In this document: in pieces, positions 28,361-41,900 of the stretch | Layout: every line of letters starts with the position of its first letter | Numbering within the stretch: position 1 is the first letter of the stretch | Source: Neelides folsomi | Taxonomy: Eukaryota; Arthropoda; Collembola; Neelipleona; Neelidae | DNA: 64,000 nucleotides | Assembly (NCBI GenBank): GCA_034687125.1 | Contig: JAQGBZ010000135.1 | Location: 1 to 64,000, forward strand | Direction of reading: 5' to 3' | Program-made: the position numbers and the translations under genes | The notes under the pieces: model-generated | What the model saw: only the letters and a program-made list of their open reading frames with translations | What the model was told of the DNA's origin: nothing | Database searches by the model: none

Positions 28361-29350
28361 TAAAATATATTATTTATGTCCTAAAGAGCTCCAGACGATT
28401 GAACCAACCAACTCGCTCAAACATCACCTGAAATTACCAATCCTCCTTTAACGGCACCATTAAAATACTCTTTAGATTACACAACTAAATATACATAAAA
28501 ATATTTATTATTTAAGTTCATACAAACGCACTATTCTATTCATATTATTTTTGAATATTGAATTACATACCATTTAACTATGGGATAAAGTAATGAGAGA
28601 ATTCTATTGAAACCGATTGAAAGATTAAATTGATTCAGTTATTTTGAAAGTTCTTGGAAGGTATGAATGATTTGGTAAGTGTAGGTTTTTTGAATAATAT
28701 CTTCATTTCAAAAACTTTTAATATTCTTTAGTTCAAATTCAAAACTTTCTATTTCATGATTTAGTTCCTTTCATGATTCCATAATTCAAGTTAGGAAAAT
28801 GAAAGGAATACTTATGTAGATGTACAAATAAATGTCAGAATATTATGAAGGAAGAAATATGTCCTAACTCAGTGAATTAAATTCCAAAAGTCCAAATATA
28901 TATATTAATTTTGGAAACATCAAAAATTTGGAAAGCAAAGAAAAAATTCAAATATGAAAAAATTAAATTTCTCAAACATGTGACATGGGTAAAGGAAGAA
29001 TGGGAGATATTAAAAGTTGAAAGAAATCATAAACGACATATACATAAAATAACAGTTGTAAGAAATGCTTGCTAAATAATCCTGACTTTGTAAACAGAGT
29101 CATAAATAAATTGAATCTACATTATGCGTATTGCCAACAGAGTTATTTAGGCCTTATAGCAGATTAAAAGTGACGGCTGTTTAAAAAAGTCAATGCGAAA
29201 TTTCTCTTCTTCTCTTTTTATTAAAAAGAGGACTTTTCAGGTTTCTGAAATATCTTAAGTCTTTGTACAGGATTCTCTGTATAGTAGAAAAAGCGTATTA
29301 TTAAATATATAGTATAGGAATGTATGCTAAAGCAGTGAAAGGAAATCATG
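28360..29350. other. AT-rich linker
   Basis: AT-rich sequence dominated by AAATT/TTTAA words; no feature is seen. Confidence 0.45.
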
Positions 29351-29351
29351 A

Positions 29352-29575
29352 GTTGAATACCTTCCATTTACAGAAATTCCATATGAATCTACACTGTACA
29401 ATGTACAGTGTACATACAAATACATTCCTCACCATCAATAAAAATATTATGCATATTGTGTCCGGATTCTGAATGTGAACCATGAATAGAGTTGAATACC
29501 TTCCATATACTTTCCTCACAATCAATAAAAAATATCTGTATTATACATATTGAGACCAAATTGTGAATGTGAAGA
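29352..29575. repeat. Diverged direct duplication with an insertion in the first copy
   Basis: GTTGAATACCTTCCAT begins at 29352 and again at 29491. In both copies it is followed by TTCCTCAC.ATCAATAAAAA, then a TATTG-type word, then GAATGTGAA. The first copy has about 45 extra bases, which include the near-perfect palindrome at 29390-29412. The second copy therefore looks like the simpler form. Confidence 0.7.
29390..29412. repeat. 11-bp inverted repeat around one base
   Basis: TACACTGTACA and its exact reverse complement flank a single A. It lies within the extra segment of the first copy of the local duplication. Confidence 0.85.
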
Positions 29576-29639
29576 AATGAGCGTGTGTTTGATAGAACTC
29601 GACTGAGAATGAGAATCGAGATTTTATCGGAATGAGTTT

Positions 29640-32600
29640 TAAAGAAGTGACTGTCATCTCCAGAGAAAAGATTTTGATTTGAAGCCCCTCGAGCCTCGAA
29701 AGAGATACGATAAAGAGGATCAAAGAGACGTTCGGATCCGGAGCCGGGATCACGATCACTATTACATTTTTTATACTTCTGTTGACACCCAATTTGAATT
29801 CTCCTCACATTGAGACTCTTCATTGGTCAAGGGAGTTTTCCTTCTCTCAGGAGGTGGCTTGAAGATTCCAATAAAAGATATGATTCTTCTTTTCAAATGA
29901 AATATGAGCACGAGCTCGGATTCCCAAACCATCCCCACATTTTCCCCCACCCTTTGACGAATAAAATGAAATGGGGAGCGAAGTAATTGGCCAGGGCTTG
30001 TAAATAAAAGAAAGACAATAACAATCATGTCGAGGACAATAAATATACCTTTCCAATCCGAAGAAAGTCCAACATTGTTTTCCAAACTTGGAACTTTTTG
30101 TCATGGATATTAAACCCTTTCATCATCCAACCTATATCATTTCCTCCCATGGCTCCCAATCCAATTGTCCTTAAAAATGTAAAATATGAATAGGATGTCA
30201 TATAAATAGATTCTCCTCCCAGGAGCTCATCAGTGTAAATAAAAGACCGAGGAGCTGGAGAAGAAAACAGGTGGTTGAGAATAAGTAGATTTATATAAGA
30301 AACCGTTGGTGAGGTAAACATGGGGAAGCTGACTTTCTTCCTCGAGGTAACTCATCATAAAAAGGACTCTCGGGGGTATCATAAGCAAAAGAGAGATTCG
30401 GAGCTCAAAAGACGTACCTAATTCCTCAGATGAGGACCCTCTGGGGACGAATAACGATTCCTCCTCATTTCGACTACATTTCCAATTTACATATCATCTC
30501 TATGCGAGTCTCGCGGACCAACATAACGACCTCACTATGGCCCTTCATGTAAGGGATCTACAATATCCTTCCTGGAGTTCATTATGCGTCTGGGAAAAAT
30601 GGCGAGAGAGAAAGTTTCCTCACCTTTAGTTCACCCGTTGGCGGGAAGGATTTGGATAGGTTCTCCTCCGCCACACGCCCTCAGTCCAATTAATCATCTT
30701 CGTCAGCAGGTTGGGATCTCCGCCCACATCCGCCCGTTCCCCGCTGGCTCTCTCTAATCTTCAATCAGTTCTCCCTGTAATTGAAAAAATGGGAATATTT
30801 GAGATATGAGGCATTTCTCCTGAGGAGGCTGGGAGAGATGAGCCGTCAAGACCAGGAGATTCTCAACTCCTGATCCAAGGGAATGAGAATGGGAAGGCTG
30901 GCGGATGATTCCATTAAATCCCTAAAATCCTCAAAGAATCCACGCTTTCGCATCAGGCCATGCAACGTGTTGACTCTTTAAATTCGGCGAAGCTAAACTT
31001 AAAACCCCGCCGCTCTCATTCCTCAAGACCCTCATTACTATGAACGAATAAAATAAATAAGAGGGAAGGGAATTGGGAATTCAAACGTGGAGAAGTTGAA
31101 TTGAGGAATTATAAAATCCTATTGGGCCGACCGAGCTTCGCAATCTTCCCCCTTTAAACGAGGGAAGAAAACTTTACATTTAAATTCAAACCTCGTGAAA
31201 GGAAGACATTAAAAGTAAAGTTTCCAACCGACATGCAAGGCACGTCAATTAAATTCATCAGAATGAATAACCTCGGACCGTCGTTCCTCACGAAGAAATC
31301 TCTCACGGAGTTTGAAGTGATTCATAGGCCATACATATAAATATCGAGTCAATCTCACATATACAACATATGTATCTATTACAAGTTATCTCCATTCATC
31401 TTCCCCCCCAAGAATTCGTGGGAGATACAAAGTGCGCCAGTTGCCAATGTATTTTAATACATCCGATGTATCGATGGCTTAATGCTAATTAAATAAAAGT
31501 GGTTCAAGTTAGGTATTGGGATGGATATATGGCCAGAACATTACTTATTATGAAATGGGTTATGTTCAATTAGAGCAGAACGTTCTTTACGACCCGCGAG
31601 GACATTCATCGAGTGGAATGAAGGGAAAACGTCTGAATGTGAGGGAGATGTTAGGAAGCTCATAAATCGATAGGCTCTTGTCACGTTGAATCTCTTGCAG
31701 TATCTCTGTCTCGAGGAGTGAGATTTGGACCGAGTTTGTGTTCTCAGCCTTGCTGATTCAGCGGGAGGACAAATGTCCATAATGTTTCGGCCCTCCGAGA
31801 CCCAGATTATATTATATTATAATGTTCGTATAAATCTCGGGGAAAGTGATGCGTGTGTGGGTTTTGGCATTCCCTCGTCCGCTTCGCCCTCTCTTCGGAG
31901 ATGGAACGAAGAGGTCCCTGGAGAGGGAAGTTTAGTAAATAAGATGGGCCGCCGTCTCTGAAGGCCCATCCCATCACCCTGCTCACTCCTCGGCGCCTTA
32001 TCTCCTCATCGAGATCCTCATCTGGGTCCACAATTACCCTCATTTAATTTCCAATCCCACTTGCGAACTCTACCTTGGGCCCTCAACAGCTGCCGCTATG
32101 AGGAAGATCCCCCCGACTGTGGAGAGGCTTTTGGCTAGAGCCGTGTGGTCATTGGAAGAAATGGGTCCATTCAGGGCCGAACCCATTAGGCTCCCATATA
32201 AAATAAGAGTCTATTCACACGGCCGAGCCCGCACATATTTCCTCCGAGACGGCCGCCGGAGTTTTTGTATGTAATATGATGGGCCGTCGTTGGGCCGAGA
32301 TGATGTGCCACTCCATGTCAATGTGTCCATTTGATATGAGAGATAAACCCTTAGTCTTCAGACTCTCCGGAAGAACAAAAGGATGGGCTCTCCATCACAC
32401 CAATCTTCCACCCAGAAATTGAAACTAGATCCCGTGGATTAGAAATGAAGCACTGGGAAGAGGCTCTTTCTTTAAATGCTCCGCAATTAGAGATAAGGAC
32501 GAATTTCTCCTCAGTGCCTAAATCAAAGTGATGGCACTTGGAGCATAATATGAACCAAAATGCACCCCATATCATTTTCATCTCTTATGGTATTGAGTGG

Positions 32601-34920
32601 GCTGGAGTGGAATAACATTTGACGACATAAGAGGAAATGATCGGGATGAGAAAATTAGAGACAATTGAGAATCGGAGCCTCGTCGGCCGCTCCTTTTTGT
32701 AGAAGAATCAGTGAAGGAGAAGTGATTTTCCCTCGCCGAAGGAGGAAGGAGAAGTTGAGAAAAGAGAAAATTGAATTTGCCCAAGGAATTAGGTGGAGGG
32801 AGGGAAGAAGTGGGCGAGATGTTGAGCGAGGCTTCCCAATTACCCGCTTCCTCACTTCTCCTGCGGTGAGAATGAAGAGGCTGTGAGTGAAAACCGTGTC
32901 GTGGCACTCCGCTCATCCCTTCTTACATCATAATGTAAGCACAAGGGAAACCCTCTTAATTTACTTAAATTAATCAACATAATTCAATAATAACGATGGA
33001 GAGGAGCGGCGAGACTATTAACTAAGCTTGAATCCGATATGACCCCATTAACCTCCACCTCCCCTTCTTCCGCACTTATTAGGCTTCTACGCTCTCAAAC
33101 CACTTGTGAACATTATCTAAATTCAATTACTGAGTTTCTTAAGCACTAATTGACACTCGTCTCAAGCTCCAAGTCTATGACTTCATATTACGCTTCCGCT
33201 CTTATCCTTCTTCTCTCGTTCAGACCCACAACGACATCCCTTTATGATCTCACGTACAAAAGTTCATTATGACTAGAGCCGAATTCTCCATTTGCGTAAT
33301 CTCTGCCTCAACAACTTCCCAATCTCGAGTTAGATAATCCGATTTCTTTTCAAATAGGATTAATTAAAGTTATAATTGAATTTTAAATTCCTTAATTAAA
33401 AACCAGAGAATATCCATTTAAATTTAAATTAAAAACTCTTATTCTTAATATTTACCACGTCCTTGACCTACTCGAGTAAATAAACTTTCCTCATCGTGTT
33501 CTGGCAATTTACTCTGAGGAGACGACCAAGAGTGTAAAAGATAATTACCTTAATTTCTAATCACCCACGTAGTCATAATTTAAACAAGTCGTTGGTGGAG
33601 CGCTATTCGATTATAGCGGAATGGCCACTTTGGGAGGAAGGGGAAATGTAGAGGTTTGGTGGGGCTCTCCTTTTTAAATTGGATTTTTGAGGAGGGGAGA
33701 AATTTAAAGTTGCGGAATTTAATCCTGAAGGAGAAATGAAAAAGGTTAATGTGGGTAATTAAATGAGTCTTTCGGGGTTAAGGCTTTGGGTTTCAGGGGA
33801 GGGTTGGAGTGTTGAGCGGAGAAGAACCACTTTTAATTCGTCCTCATTAGGCCCATAAATAGCGCGAATGAGTCCGGGAGAATCTTATTATGTGGACGGA
33901 AGTGTTTGTGTCTCAGCACACGGACCTCGGAGAGCCCGGAAACTTTTGGAATAAACAGCGGCCGTGAATGGGAATAACGGGGGAAGACATTCATTTCATT
34001 TCATTGTGAGCCTATTCATAACTTACACTCCTTTGTCTCCATGTTTTCCATGTGTGTGCGGATGTGGGAGATAATGCTCACCCGGAGCTTCATGCATTTC
34101 CTCCTCGATCAACTCCCCACATCCTCGCTTTGGCCTGAAACATCTCCGCGCTCCATTCCCCTCGACATGTGTAAACATTCATGGAAAATGAGGTTGAGCA
34201 GACAGGGTTTTATTAATTTAGAAACAAGTGGAAATAAAAAGCGGAGTAAAATCGACTCGGGTAGTTCGGAGTTGTAACGATGAGGAAATCAAACCAAATT
34301 TCCCCGCTCGCTGACTCCATGAGGAACCGTGGGAAACTGTTTGGAGATAGCAATAAAACATAATTAGAGCCTCGACAGAATTGGATACGAGCCACTTACT
34401 CTATCTTCCCTAATGAGAAAAAGAATGACATGGGAGATATGCGTCTTTAGCTGGAGAAGAAAAAGCTCTCATTCAAAGGTTAAAAAAATCCACTCAGACT
34501 CATAAGATTGGAAAGAGAGAAGTTTCTCCGTTTATTTGAACAAGGAGAAAGCAGGAGCTTAATCGACTCAAGAAACTAATTTAAGTTAATGACGCGTTAT
34601 AGGGAGACGGAAGAGGGTGAATGTCGCCGTCGAGTAATTCAACGGATCATTTCTCTCCTCCTCTTCCCCTCAACCAAACGACGCTCCCACGTCGGGGTCC
34701 ATCATTCGGAGAAGAATCCAATCTCGAGTCTCATCCATCCCCCCTTCCACAGATGAAATTACAATGAAACGTGACCTCGCGAATGAACAATGTCCATTTA
34801 ACAATTTTCCAATAGACTCACCCAGTTGTGGGAAATGCGAGTTAATAAATCTTTCTACGACCGCAAAAAATCGACAAGCTCTACAGCTAAACTTCTAAGA
34901 TCCTCATAAAGTAAGGAGAT
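29640..34920. other. CTC/GAG-rich block without recognised gene
   Basis: This is the longest nearly continuous GC-richer block of the window, interrupted by a short AT-rich stretch near 33.35-33.48 kb. Overlapping open frames on both strands reach about 112 codons (minus 32578-32916). A minus-strand GTAAGT near 34023-34028 has a short open frame before it, but no acceptor that makes a convincing exon. No gene is called. Confidence 0.4.
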
Positions 34921-36600
34921 ATACTCAACTGAAGAACAAAACCTCGGTGGATAACCATTAGATACAACTATGGACGTATGTATAGTTATATCATAATATA
35001 AATGTATAGTATAAGTTTGAAAGCCTGAATTAATGCCTACGTAAATATACGCTATATTACTGTATACTATACTATGTAGTAATACATACTAGTATATTTC
35101 TAGATTAATAAAACTTACTTATACTTATTCTTACATCATGTACAAAGTTATTTACAATGTACATTATATTGTACTATTGTATTCGAAGATAAATCTAAAA
35201 ACTAAACTTTAAATATTTTATAAACACTATGCTTGATTATAGGCACAACTTTCCCCTTTGGTTTCAATGTTACCGCACATTTTCCTTATCATTGTGTAAT
35301 TATGGCTTTAAAAGTTCATACACTTTTTATTTATCTTTTATTAAGAACAATCTTCAAAGTGAGCATATAGTTTAAGTTTTTGCAAAATAAATTAAACGCT
35401 AACTTCTAAACTTGTTTCCGAAATAATGCGTTTAACTTGATTTATTTTGTCACTTTTGTAACGAGTCAATTTATTTGTTTCTCTTTTTGATCTTCCTATA
35501 TTGAATCAAATAAGAAGAAACGCTATTTATTTTGTAGAAATAAAACGAAGGAGTTTTATTTTCCTATAAGTTGGATCCTTAATACAAATGTTAGGGTTTG
35601 AGAGCTCGAGAAAAAGATCCGTTTTGGTCAGCAGACATTCTCAATATAGAACCTGTCGAGTGTAAAACAAATGACTTCACGAATGAATGATTAATTGATT
35701 CGCCTGTCTCTCTCCCGCCTCTCAAAGAGCCACCGAGGAGATCCAACTTATAAATTTATTACGCCATTACACACATGTGTAACTCCCGCACTCGGATCGG
35801 ATAATCCCATTCTCTCATTTTCATCTCACTCCACTACTTACCCGTATAATCATCATTGCTACATATATGGGCTTGAAATGAAGTTCATCCATTCATCAAC
35901 ATCCACCGTCAAACACACTAATTCTCTTCAAATGCCAATAAATCTCTAAGTCTCCATTTCTTTGATCTCCTAAATGTATTTGATTTAAACAAAGCTAAAT
36001 CCACTAGGTATGTTTGTTTTCTACTCTCAATAAAACTTTCACTTTTTAATATCATATTGTATTCAGAAACGAACTTCAAACGAACTTATTCAAATTATTC
36101 TTTAAATTAAAAACTTCATTTTACTGCTAAAGGAAAGAAAGAACAACAAGGGCTTCTTAGATGGAAAATATTCAAACAAACTAAAAGTTATACAATTCTC
36201 ATTCAAGTGCACATTATTGAATATTATAATAATTTATCATTTTAATTTCTTATAGTATAGTATGTGAATCCCTAATTAAAACCCTTATTGCAATTCGTTA
36301 TTGTTATACCCAAACTTCATTAATTAAAATAAACTGCTAAGATAATAGGGTAATAAAAAGTTATATAAGTATACTATAGGTAATATACAATTTTTAGTTT
36401 TTAGTCTTAAACTTCAAGTCAGTTACATTTTAAAGGGAAATGAAATATTTTTTAGTAAAGAATATAAATTACATTGCATCGGACCTAAGAAATAATAACG
36501 AAATGTAAGTAGAATAATTAATTGTATTTAATCAAAAATATATTCAAGGATTTTATTATGTAATTTGAAATTAATGAATTCTTGAATCGGTAGAACAAAG
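34920..36600. other. AT-rich linker
   Basis: AT-rich DNA with TATACTATA/TAGTAATAC words, interrupted by a GC-richer patch at about 35.65-35.95 kb. No feature could be supported. Confidence 0.45.
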
Positions 36601-37860
36601 ATGGGGAGCAAAAATGAAGAATCGGGGCTGCACGTATTCAATGCTCAAAGTGAAAGGAATTACATCCCAAAGCTCTTATTGAACTATTTACTACTGACTG
36701 AGCTGGCATTAGATATAGCGGACTTTAATTGAATTTTACTTCTTTGGTTCGAAACTTTGAACATATTAAACCTTTGGACGCGGAGGTGGAGGGAATTAAA
36801 GAGATAAAGAAAGTGGCGATCGCAATTATCGGCTAGCTAGAAAAGATACTCGAAGGCATTTGGCCCAGAGAGAAATCTCCAATTCCTCCTCAAAACCCTG
36901 CCACGGATGAAAATGGAGCAAAGGCTTATTGCGAGGAGGGAGAACCTCTTCTGAGCAATTAGGCTGAGAGAGGATTTGTTTGAAGAATCTGGGCTTGGGA
37001 GGGAAGTGAGAGGAATCCAATAAGACTCGTTTGAAAGAGATTCCTCTTCCTTCTTACTCGGACGACCTTACGGAAGGAAGAACTGCGGTTAGAAAAAGTC
37101 TCCTCAACTCCCCAACCTCCCCACCCCATGAATATGCGAGGAGAAAAAGGGAGAAAGTTTCGACCAGCAAGAAGAGGATCTATGGAGGCACTTCATCCTT
37201 CCCATCCTCCATATATTTTTCATCTCTCCTTCCCTAATTCCAATTTACAGTGGCTAGTGGAAGCGAAGTGAGGGAAATCTCTGAAAACAACTTCCTTCTT
37301 CATTCAATTCTCAAGAGCTGAAACTCTCCAACGTAGGTTGGAGAAAGTCTCAAAATCAAATGTCTGTATCACTCGCCCACTCCAACCATCATCAGGTACG
37401 CGCAAGAGGACGAGACCCAACGAGTGTGTTTGTTCAATTTTACAACAACTCAATGGATCTACTTCGACTTTTTCAACCAATCACGCCCAACATTAGAACC
37501 ATATTAATATATAATCCAAGTACCATATATACACCCAGTTGCATATACCTAAGTACATCCAATAAGACATATCTCCCCCCTAGGTTAAGACTTGAACAAA
37601 CCACCCTCAAACTCATATTCTGACAAAAAAAACATCTCACAACGGAGGTTGGCATATCTATTTAAACACTCTAATGGCTTCGGACTTTCTTAACGTCGTC
37701 AACAAAAGTGGCAAATAGATGGGAGTCGGAAGAAGCCAACAAGAAACATGTTTCTCTTTCCCTCCATTTCCCCCCACTTAAGAGAAAAAAGGTGGAAGCT
37801 GCAAGTGAAAGAAATCTTATAAAGTCAACAATTCTCGGAGTGTACTGAAGTAAGCATTAC
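36600..37860. other. CTC/GAG-rich block without recognised gene
   Basis: Only short overlapping frames are present, none recognisable. It ends at the inserted TIR element at 37872. Confidence 0.4.
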
Positions 37861-37871
37861 CGATATGTATA

Positions 37872-38303
37872 GGGTGTCAAGAAACTAAACTACCCATTAA
37901 GTGTGAGGAAACTGCATAAGTTAGAACATTGTGCTATACACCATTCGAAAGAGCGTGAAAAGTTACATTAGATTCATAAATAACAGATCGATATTATAAA
38001 GTTTGAATTTTTAATGAGCAGTTAAATGAAATTATTTTAAAAACGTTAATAAATACTGTCGTATGGGTACGTTGTTTCTTCTCCTTTGTCTTTGACAAAT
38101 CTCCTTATCTGCAATTCCTTTCTTTAAACGAACTTTTTAATTTTTCCAATTAACCCCTCGTTAAAAATTTAAACCTTAAGATATCAATCTGAAAATAATT
38201 TCTATCGTGTAAATTTTTATGCTCTTTCAAATGGTATATAACACGATTTTCTAACTTGAACAATTTTCTTGAACCACCTGGGTACTTTAGTTTCTTGACA
38301 CCC
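37872..38303. mobile_element. Tc1/mariner-type non-autonomous element (432 bp) with TA target duplication
   Basis: The left end GGGTGTCAAGAAACTAAA continues to TACCCA. Its inverted copy closes the element at 38303 with one mismatch over about 25 bp. TA flanks both sides (37870-37871 and 38304-38305), the target duplication of the Tc1/mariner superfamily. The interior is AT-rich with no transposase frame, so movement would need an enzyme from elsewhere. Family by TSD and TIR only; the parent element is not identified. Confidence 0.8.
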
Positions 38304-38925
38304 TATATGTGTGGGAACACATTACTTTTGACGGAAGAAGTACATAAATCTAAAATGCTCAATTATAATTATTATTGATCAACTTTCAAATGGAGAAATA
38401 AAAAATAATTTCTATTCCGATTTATCGATATATTAAATAAATAACAAATCTAGCAGATTAATAAAAGGTTGGTTATTGAGGTCATGAAAGCTCAGATGGA
38501 AATACAATTATTTCCGATTATATTGAATGTGAGTAATGAAGGGCTTAGTTAAACCACGAATCTCGTTTTGTAGAAATGCCCTTAAGCCTTGGATTCTCTC
38601 AAATCATAAATGAGTCGTATTTATTATGTATTCCTATCTTCCCCCTTCTTCCCCAAATCCAGAAATGTCCTGAAGACATTGGAAAGAGAAATGCTCTCAA
38701 ATTCCGGAGAAATCGTACATAACATACATAGTTTCCATTTAATTCTCAGTGATGCATTTAATAATCACCCGGTACTTTTATTACTCTCCTCGAGAGGGTT
38801 CAGAGACAAGTTTGAAGATGCGAGAAAAGTTGAAGGAATCTCCAAATTTCTCATCCGCAGGCTCCTTGAATCAATATAAATACATAAGTGTGCTTGAGAT
38901 ACGAGATTCGAATTCAAGGATGAAC
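38304..38925. other. Stretch between the TIR element and the candidate exon at 38930
   Basis: AT-rich to about 38.5 kb, then CTC/GAG-rich. A plus-strand frame of 89 codons (38610-38879) is not recognisable and has no splice support. Confidence 0.35.
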
Positions 38926-38929
38926 ATAC

Positions 38930-38955
38930 CCTGATTCCAAACTTTTTAAGAGCTG
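38930..38955 (-). CDS. Candidate 26-nt micro-exon downstream of the 39345-39510 exon
   Basis: On the minus strand a pyrimidine-rich acceptor (TTTTCTCCGTCTCACAG) precedes 26 nt that end CAGG|GTATGT. Joined to the 39345-39510 exon, the split codon is completed and the frame continues as TALKKFGIR, ending in phase 0. A second AG three bases further in could be used instead without changing the frame. Tiny exons are easy to find by chance, so this rests mainly on phase match. Confidence 0.15.
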
Positions 38956-39344
38956 CTGTGAGACGGAGAAAACGACGTTCCTTCTTTCCTCACAATGAGA
39001 TAAGAGACACACATATGTACATATCTCTTCACATTGAAGCTCAAGAGTGGTGATCGTCGAGGGCCGAAATATTCGAATTTGAGGGAATTGGAAAATAAAA
39101 TACATTTCAATCTGACTCCGCAAGAGTATTTAGGAGATTGAAAGAGAAGTGGAGGCCGGGTAGTCCATTTCCAACTTGCATAATTTATTCCTTCACCCAC
39201 TCACGTGGGACGATTACATTCAATATGATCGTCAGCTCATCGCCCTCCGCGAGTGGGTAAAGTTCTGCTCAGTCAGTTACCCAACTTCAATTTATTTCCG
39301 CTAAGCTCCCTGCATTATAGAAAGCGGATTCAAAGGATACTTAC

Positions 39345-39510
39345 TCAACGGAACATAAACCGTTCCATGAACAGGATGATTGTCGACTCTCGTCGAAGGG
39401 ACGGGCATAAATAATTCGAAAGTAACTAGCCATAGATTAATCTCACAGAGAAACCTTCCCAGTCTAGCCTGTACATGTTGCATTGGCGGAAACGGGGCGC
39501 AGTTTCCAAA
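39345..39510 (-). CDS. Candidate internal exon of an unrecognised minus-strand gene
   Basis: On the minus strand a credible acceptor (CTTAAC branch-like word, then CCGCAG) opens a 166-nt segment. It ends at a near-consensus donor, TTGA|GTAAGTAT. One frame is open throughout, giving about 55 residues with motifs FGNCAPFPP, FELFMPVPS and HGTVYVPL. The other two frames carry stops. Codon use and hydrophobic/polar alternation look protein-like, but no family is recognised. It ends with one base of a split codon. The plus strand also has a long overlapping frame (39380-39853, 157 codons), so the strand is not secure. Confidence 0.28.
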
Positions 39511-39519
39511 CTGCGGCCC

Positions 39520-41900
39520 CGAAATGAAAGTTAAGGTATTAGTATTAACTATTAACATTGTTCGCAGGCCACATCCGAACCCAGGACGAAGGAGGAGAGA
39601 AGCAATATTTTTGTTTTTGAGAGTTTTATTACCATACGTGCTTGGGGAGAGAGACGCTTTCCCTCAACCCACCGCTAATCGGCTCCTTAACTATAACATA
39701 AAAAACATGCATAGGGTTTTCTATAGGGAACCATCGGAAAAAATCAATCTATCATTTATTTCTTTCCAAAATTTCCAATTCCACTCGCATATTCCTATTT
39801 ATGCTCTGAATTATAAATCATTCCTTATGTTCTCGCAAAGACCGAAACAGTGACTCAGAAGTTTCCAAAATCCTTTGAACATGATGGAATTCCTCATTCT
39901 TCTCTAGCGAGATTCATAGAAATTCAATGCAGATCCACATACACGAGCAATCTCATTGGACAATTATTTGCAAAATGCGGGGTCAGGTCCAGAAAATGCC
40001 CCAACAACCCAGAGAACCATCTATTCATATAGCGGATTTTATCTTAAAGGTCTTAGGAAGCATAAAAATCAATTATTCGCATGGAATTGTAAACAATCGA
40101 ACTCACTTCACCGCCAACTTCCCGATCAAAGATCAAATGTGAATTGTGGAAGCAGAAAAAATGAAAATGGATCTTATTCTCTTTCACAATGAGGGAAAGA
40201 AGTTTGGAAGGAAAGTGGAGAAAATAATACCTTAACCAAAGAAACCTTCACAGTGCATCTCCCTGCTCACCTCTGTTGCCAGTAAAAGTAAAGTTGGGTC
40301 CTACCTACATGGTTATATGATGCAGAAATATGAAGTATAAGGAAACCAGAGTTTCCCAACAAGACTTTCCAGATGGGAAAACTTCCCGACTTTATTCTCG
40401 AATCAGATGAGAGTGGGCAGGAAGGAGAGGGGCCATTTGATGGCCAATGAATAAGACATTATTTTTCCCTCTCAAATTAATCTGGAGAGTTATGGGGGGA
40501 AATCAATGAGAGTTCTCAGCCGGCTCCTTCATTACCGTCACTTTATGAAGGAAACATTATTCTAAAGCAAATCCTCAGTAGATCAGGAATAACGGCTCTA
40601 ATTAAATTCTCCTCCTTGGGTGTGAAGACTGGAAGTGAATAAATAAAGAATGGAAGTCGTGATTTACCCACATCATTCTTTTCATGAGAGCTCCAATTCC
40701 AGCGACGTTAATAACCGTCCCATCTCTCGCCTTAATCAATTTATTTCAACGAACAACAAATTGACTCATGGTGGTCACAATAGGCGCAATTGAATGAAAA
40801 AATCAGGCAGTCATGCAAGAGCCGTGTTGCCCCTCAATATAACAAATGATATTATCATGTTTATAGTTTGAAAGTTCTCATGTGTAAAGAACTACATATA
40901 TAGTAGTCATGCCGTGTTATATAAGTTATATAATATGAGCTGAACAAGCATTTAAGACTTTTATTGCTGTGCTATATTAGCTCGTATTACTGTGACGAAG
41001 TAGCAGTAAACGTCCCAACCATCCACTCCGAGTGTAAATGGAGAGAAGGAAATGAGAGTAAATAGAAAAGGATTAATTGAAGAGAAAAATCCCTCCTCGG
41101 AAGCGTTTGTCATCACAGGGTGTAAAATCCGTGAAGCTCATGGTTGAGGGCGACAATGAGTCGGAAGAAAAAGGGATTGGAGCCTTTTATTGCCATGTCG
41201 TTGGAGTGGAGTCCCCCATATCTGATCCTGATGGAGATGCCCGTCTCCCCATCGCGAGAGTAATTTAATCCGAAGGTCCTCATTCATTTCCTCCATGGCA
41301 GATGATTTACCGGAGGGCCGGAGTGAGGCCGTTTTCCACGGGTGGAAGAGCCCAAGAAAGATTTCACCACACAAGAAGAAAGACCCTACTTATGTTCGTC
41401 CATTAGCCGGTTATTACTCGTAAGAAGACTCCCTTGTCCCACTATACCCATATTGCTCAAATTAATGAGCCACTTCGAATTCAGAAAAAAATGTGTAGGA
41501 GGGAGAGGCCTTTTGTCGCCATGGCTCAGTTCCGCCCATCGATTTCTTCTCGATGGGAACCGCAGTTTCGGGCTCAGGCTTTACATCGGAGTTCACTCCG
41601 AGGAACCATTTGCTCGGATAAAATATTTGTCAGCTCTATTTACCACCTTAGGAGGAAGGAGGAGATGCGGGAGTTGGTAGAGAATCATATGCATCTCTCC
41701 CCATTCCGCTCGACGACCGTTTTCAATACATATATATGTAACTATTTACACCACACGGCTGGTGTATCTTTCTTCAACTCCAAAACCTCCTACCAGAGTC
41801 TTATTTTCACACCTTGTTCTGACGTATGTTGTAGCTTGACGCTTTCACTATTTTCCCTATTTTGAAAGCACCTACCATTATGTTCATAATTTTAAAAGGC
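39520..41900. other. CTC/GAG-rich block, no recognised gene
   Basis: Long frames occur on the plus strand (39380-39853 and 41434-41865) but overlap others and show no domain. An upstream exon of the candidate minus-strand gene might be here, but none was identified. Confidence 0.35.

Noticed and set aside
34022-34130. Minus-strand GTAAGT with a short open frame before it
   Set aside because: No acceptor with a pyrimidine tract bounds the frame and a TGA limits it to fewer than 30 codons.
39380-39853. 157-codon plus-strand frame with an NPG motif recalling a LINE protein
   Set aside because: The surrounding residues do not match any retrotransposon domain, and the frame overlaps the better splice-bounded minus-strand segment. 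A plus-strand GT...AG pair inside it would be a 32-nt intron, too short to be credible.
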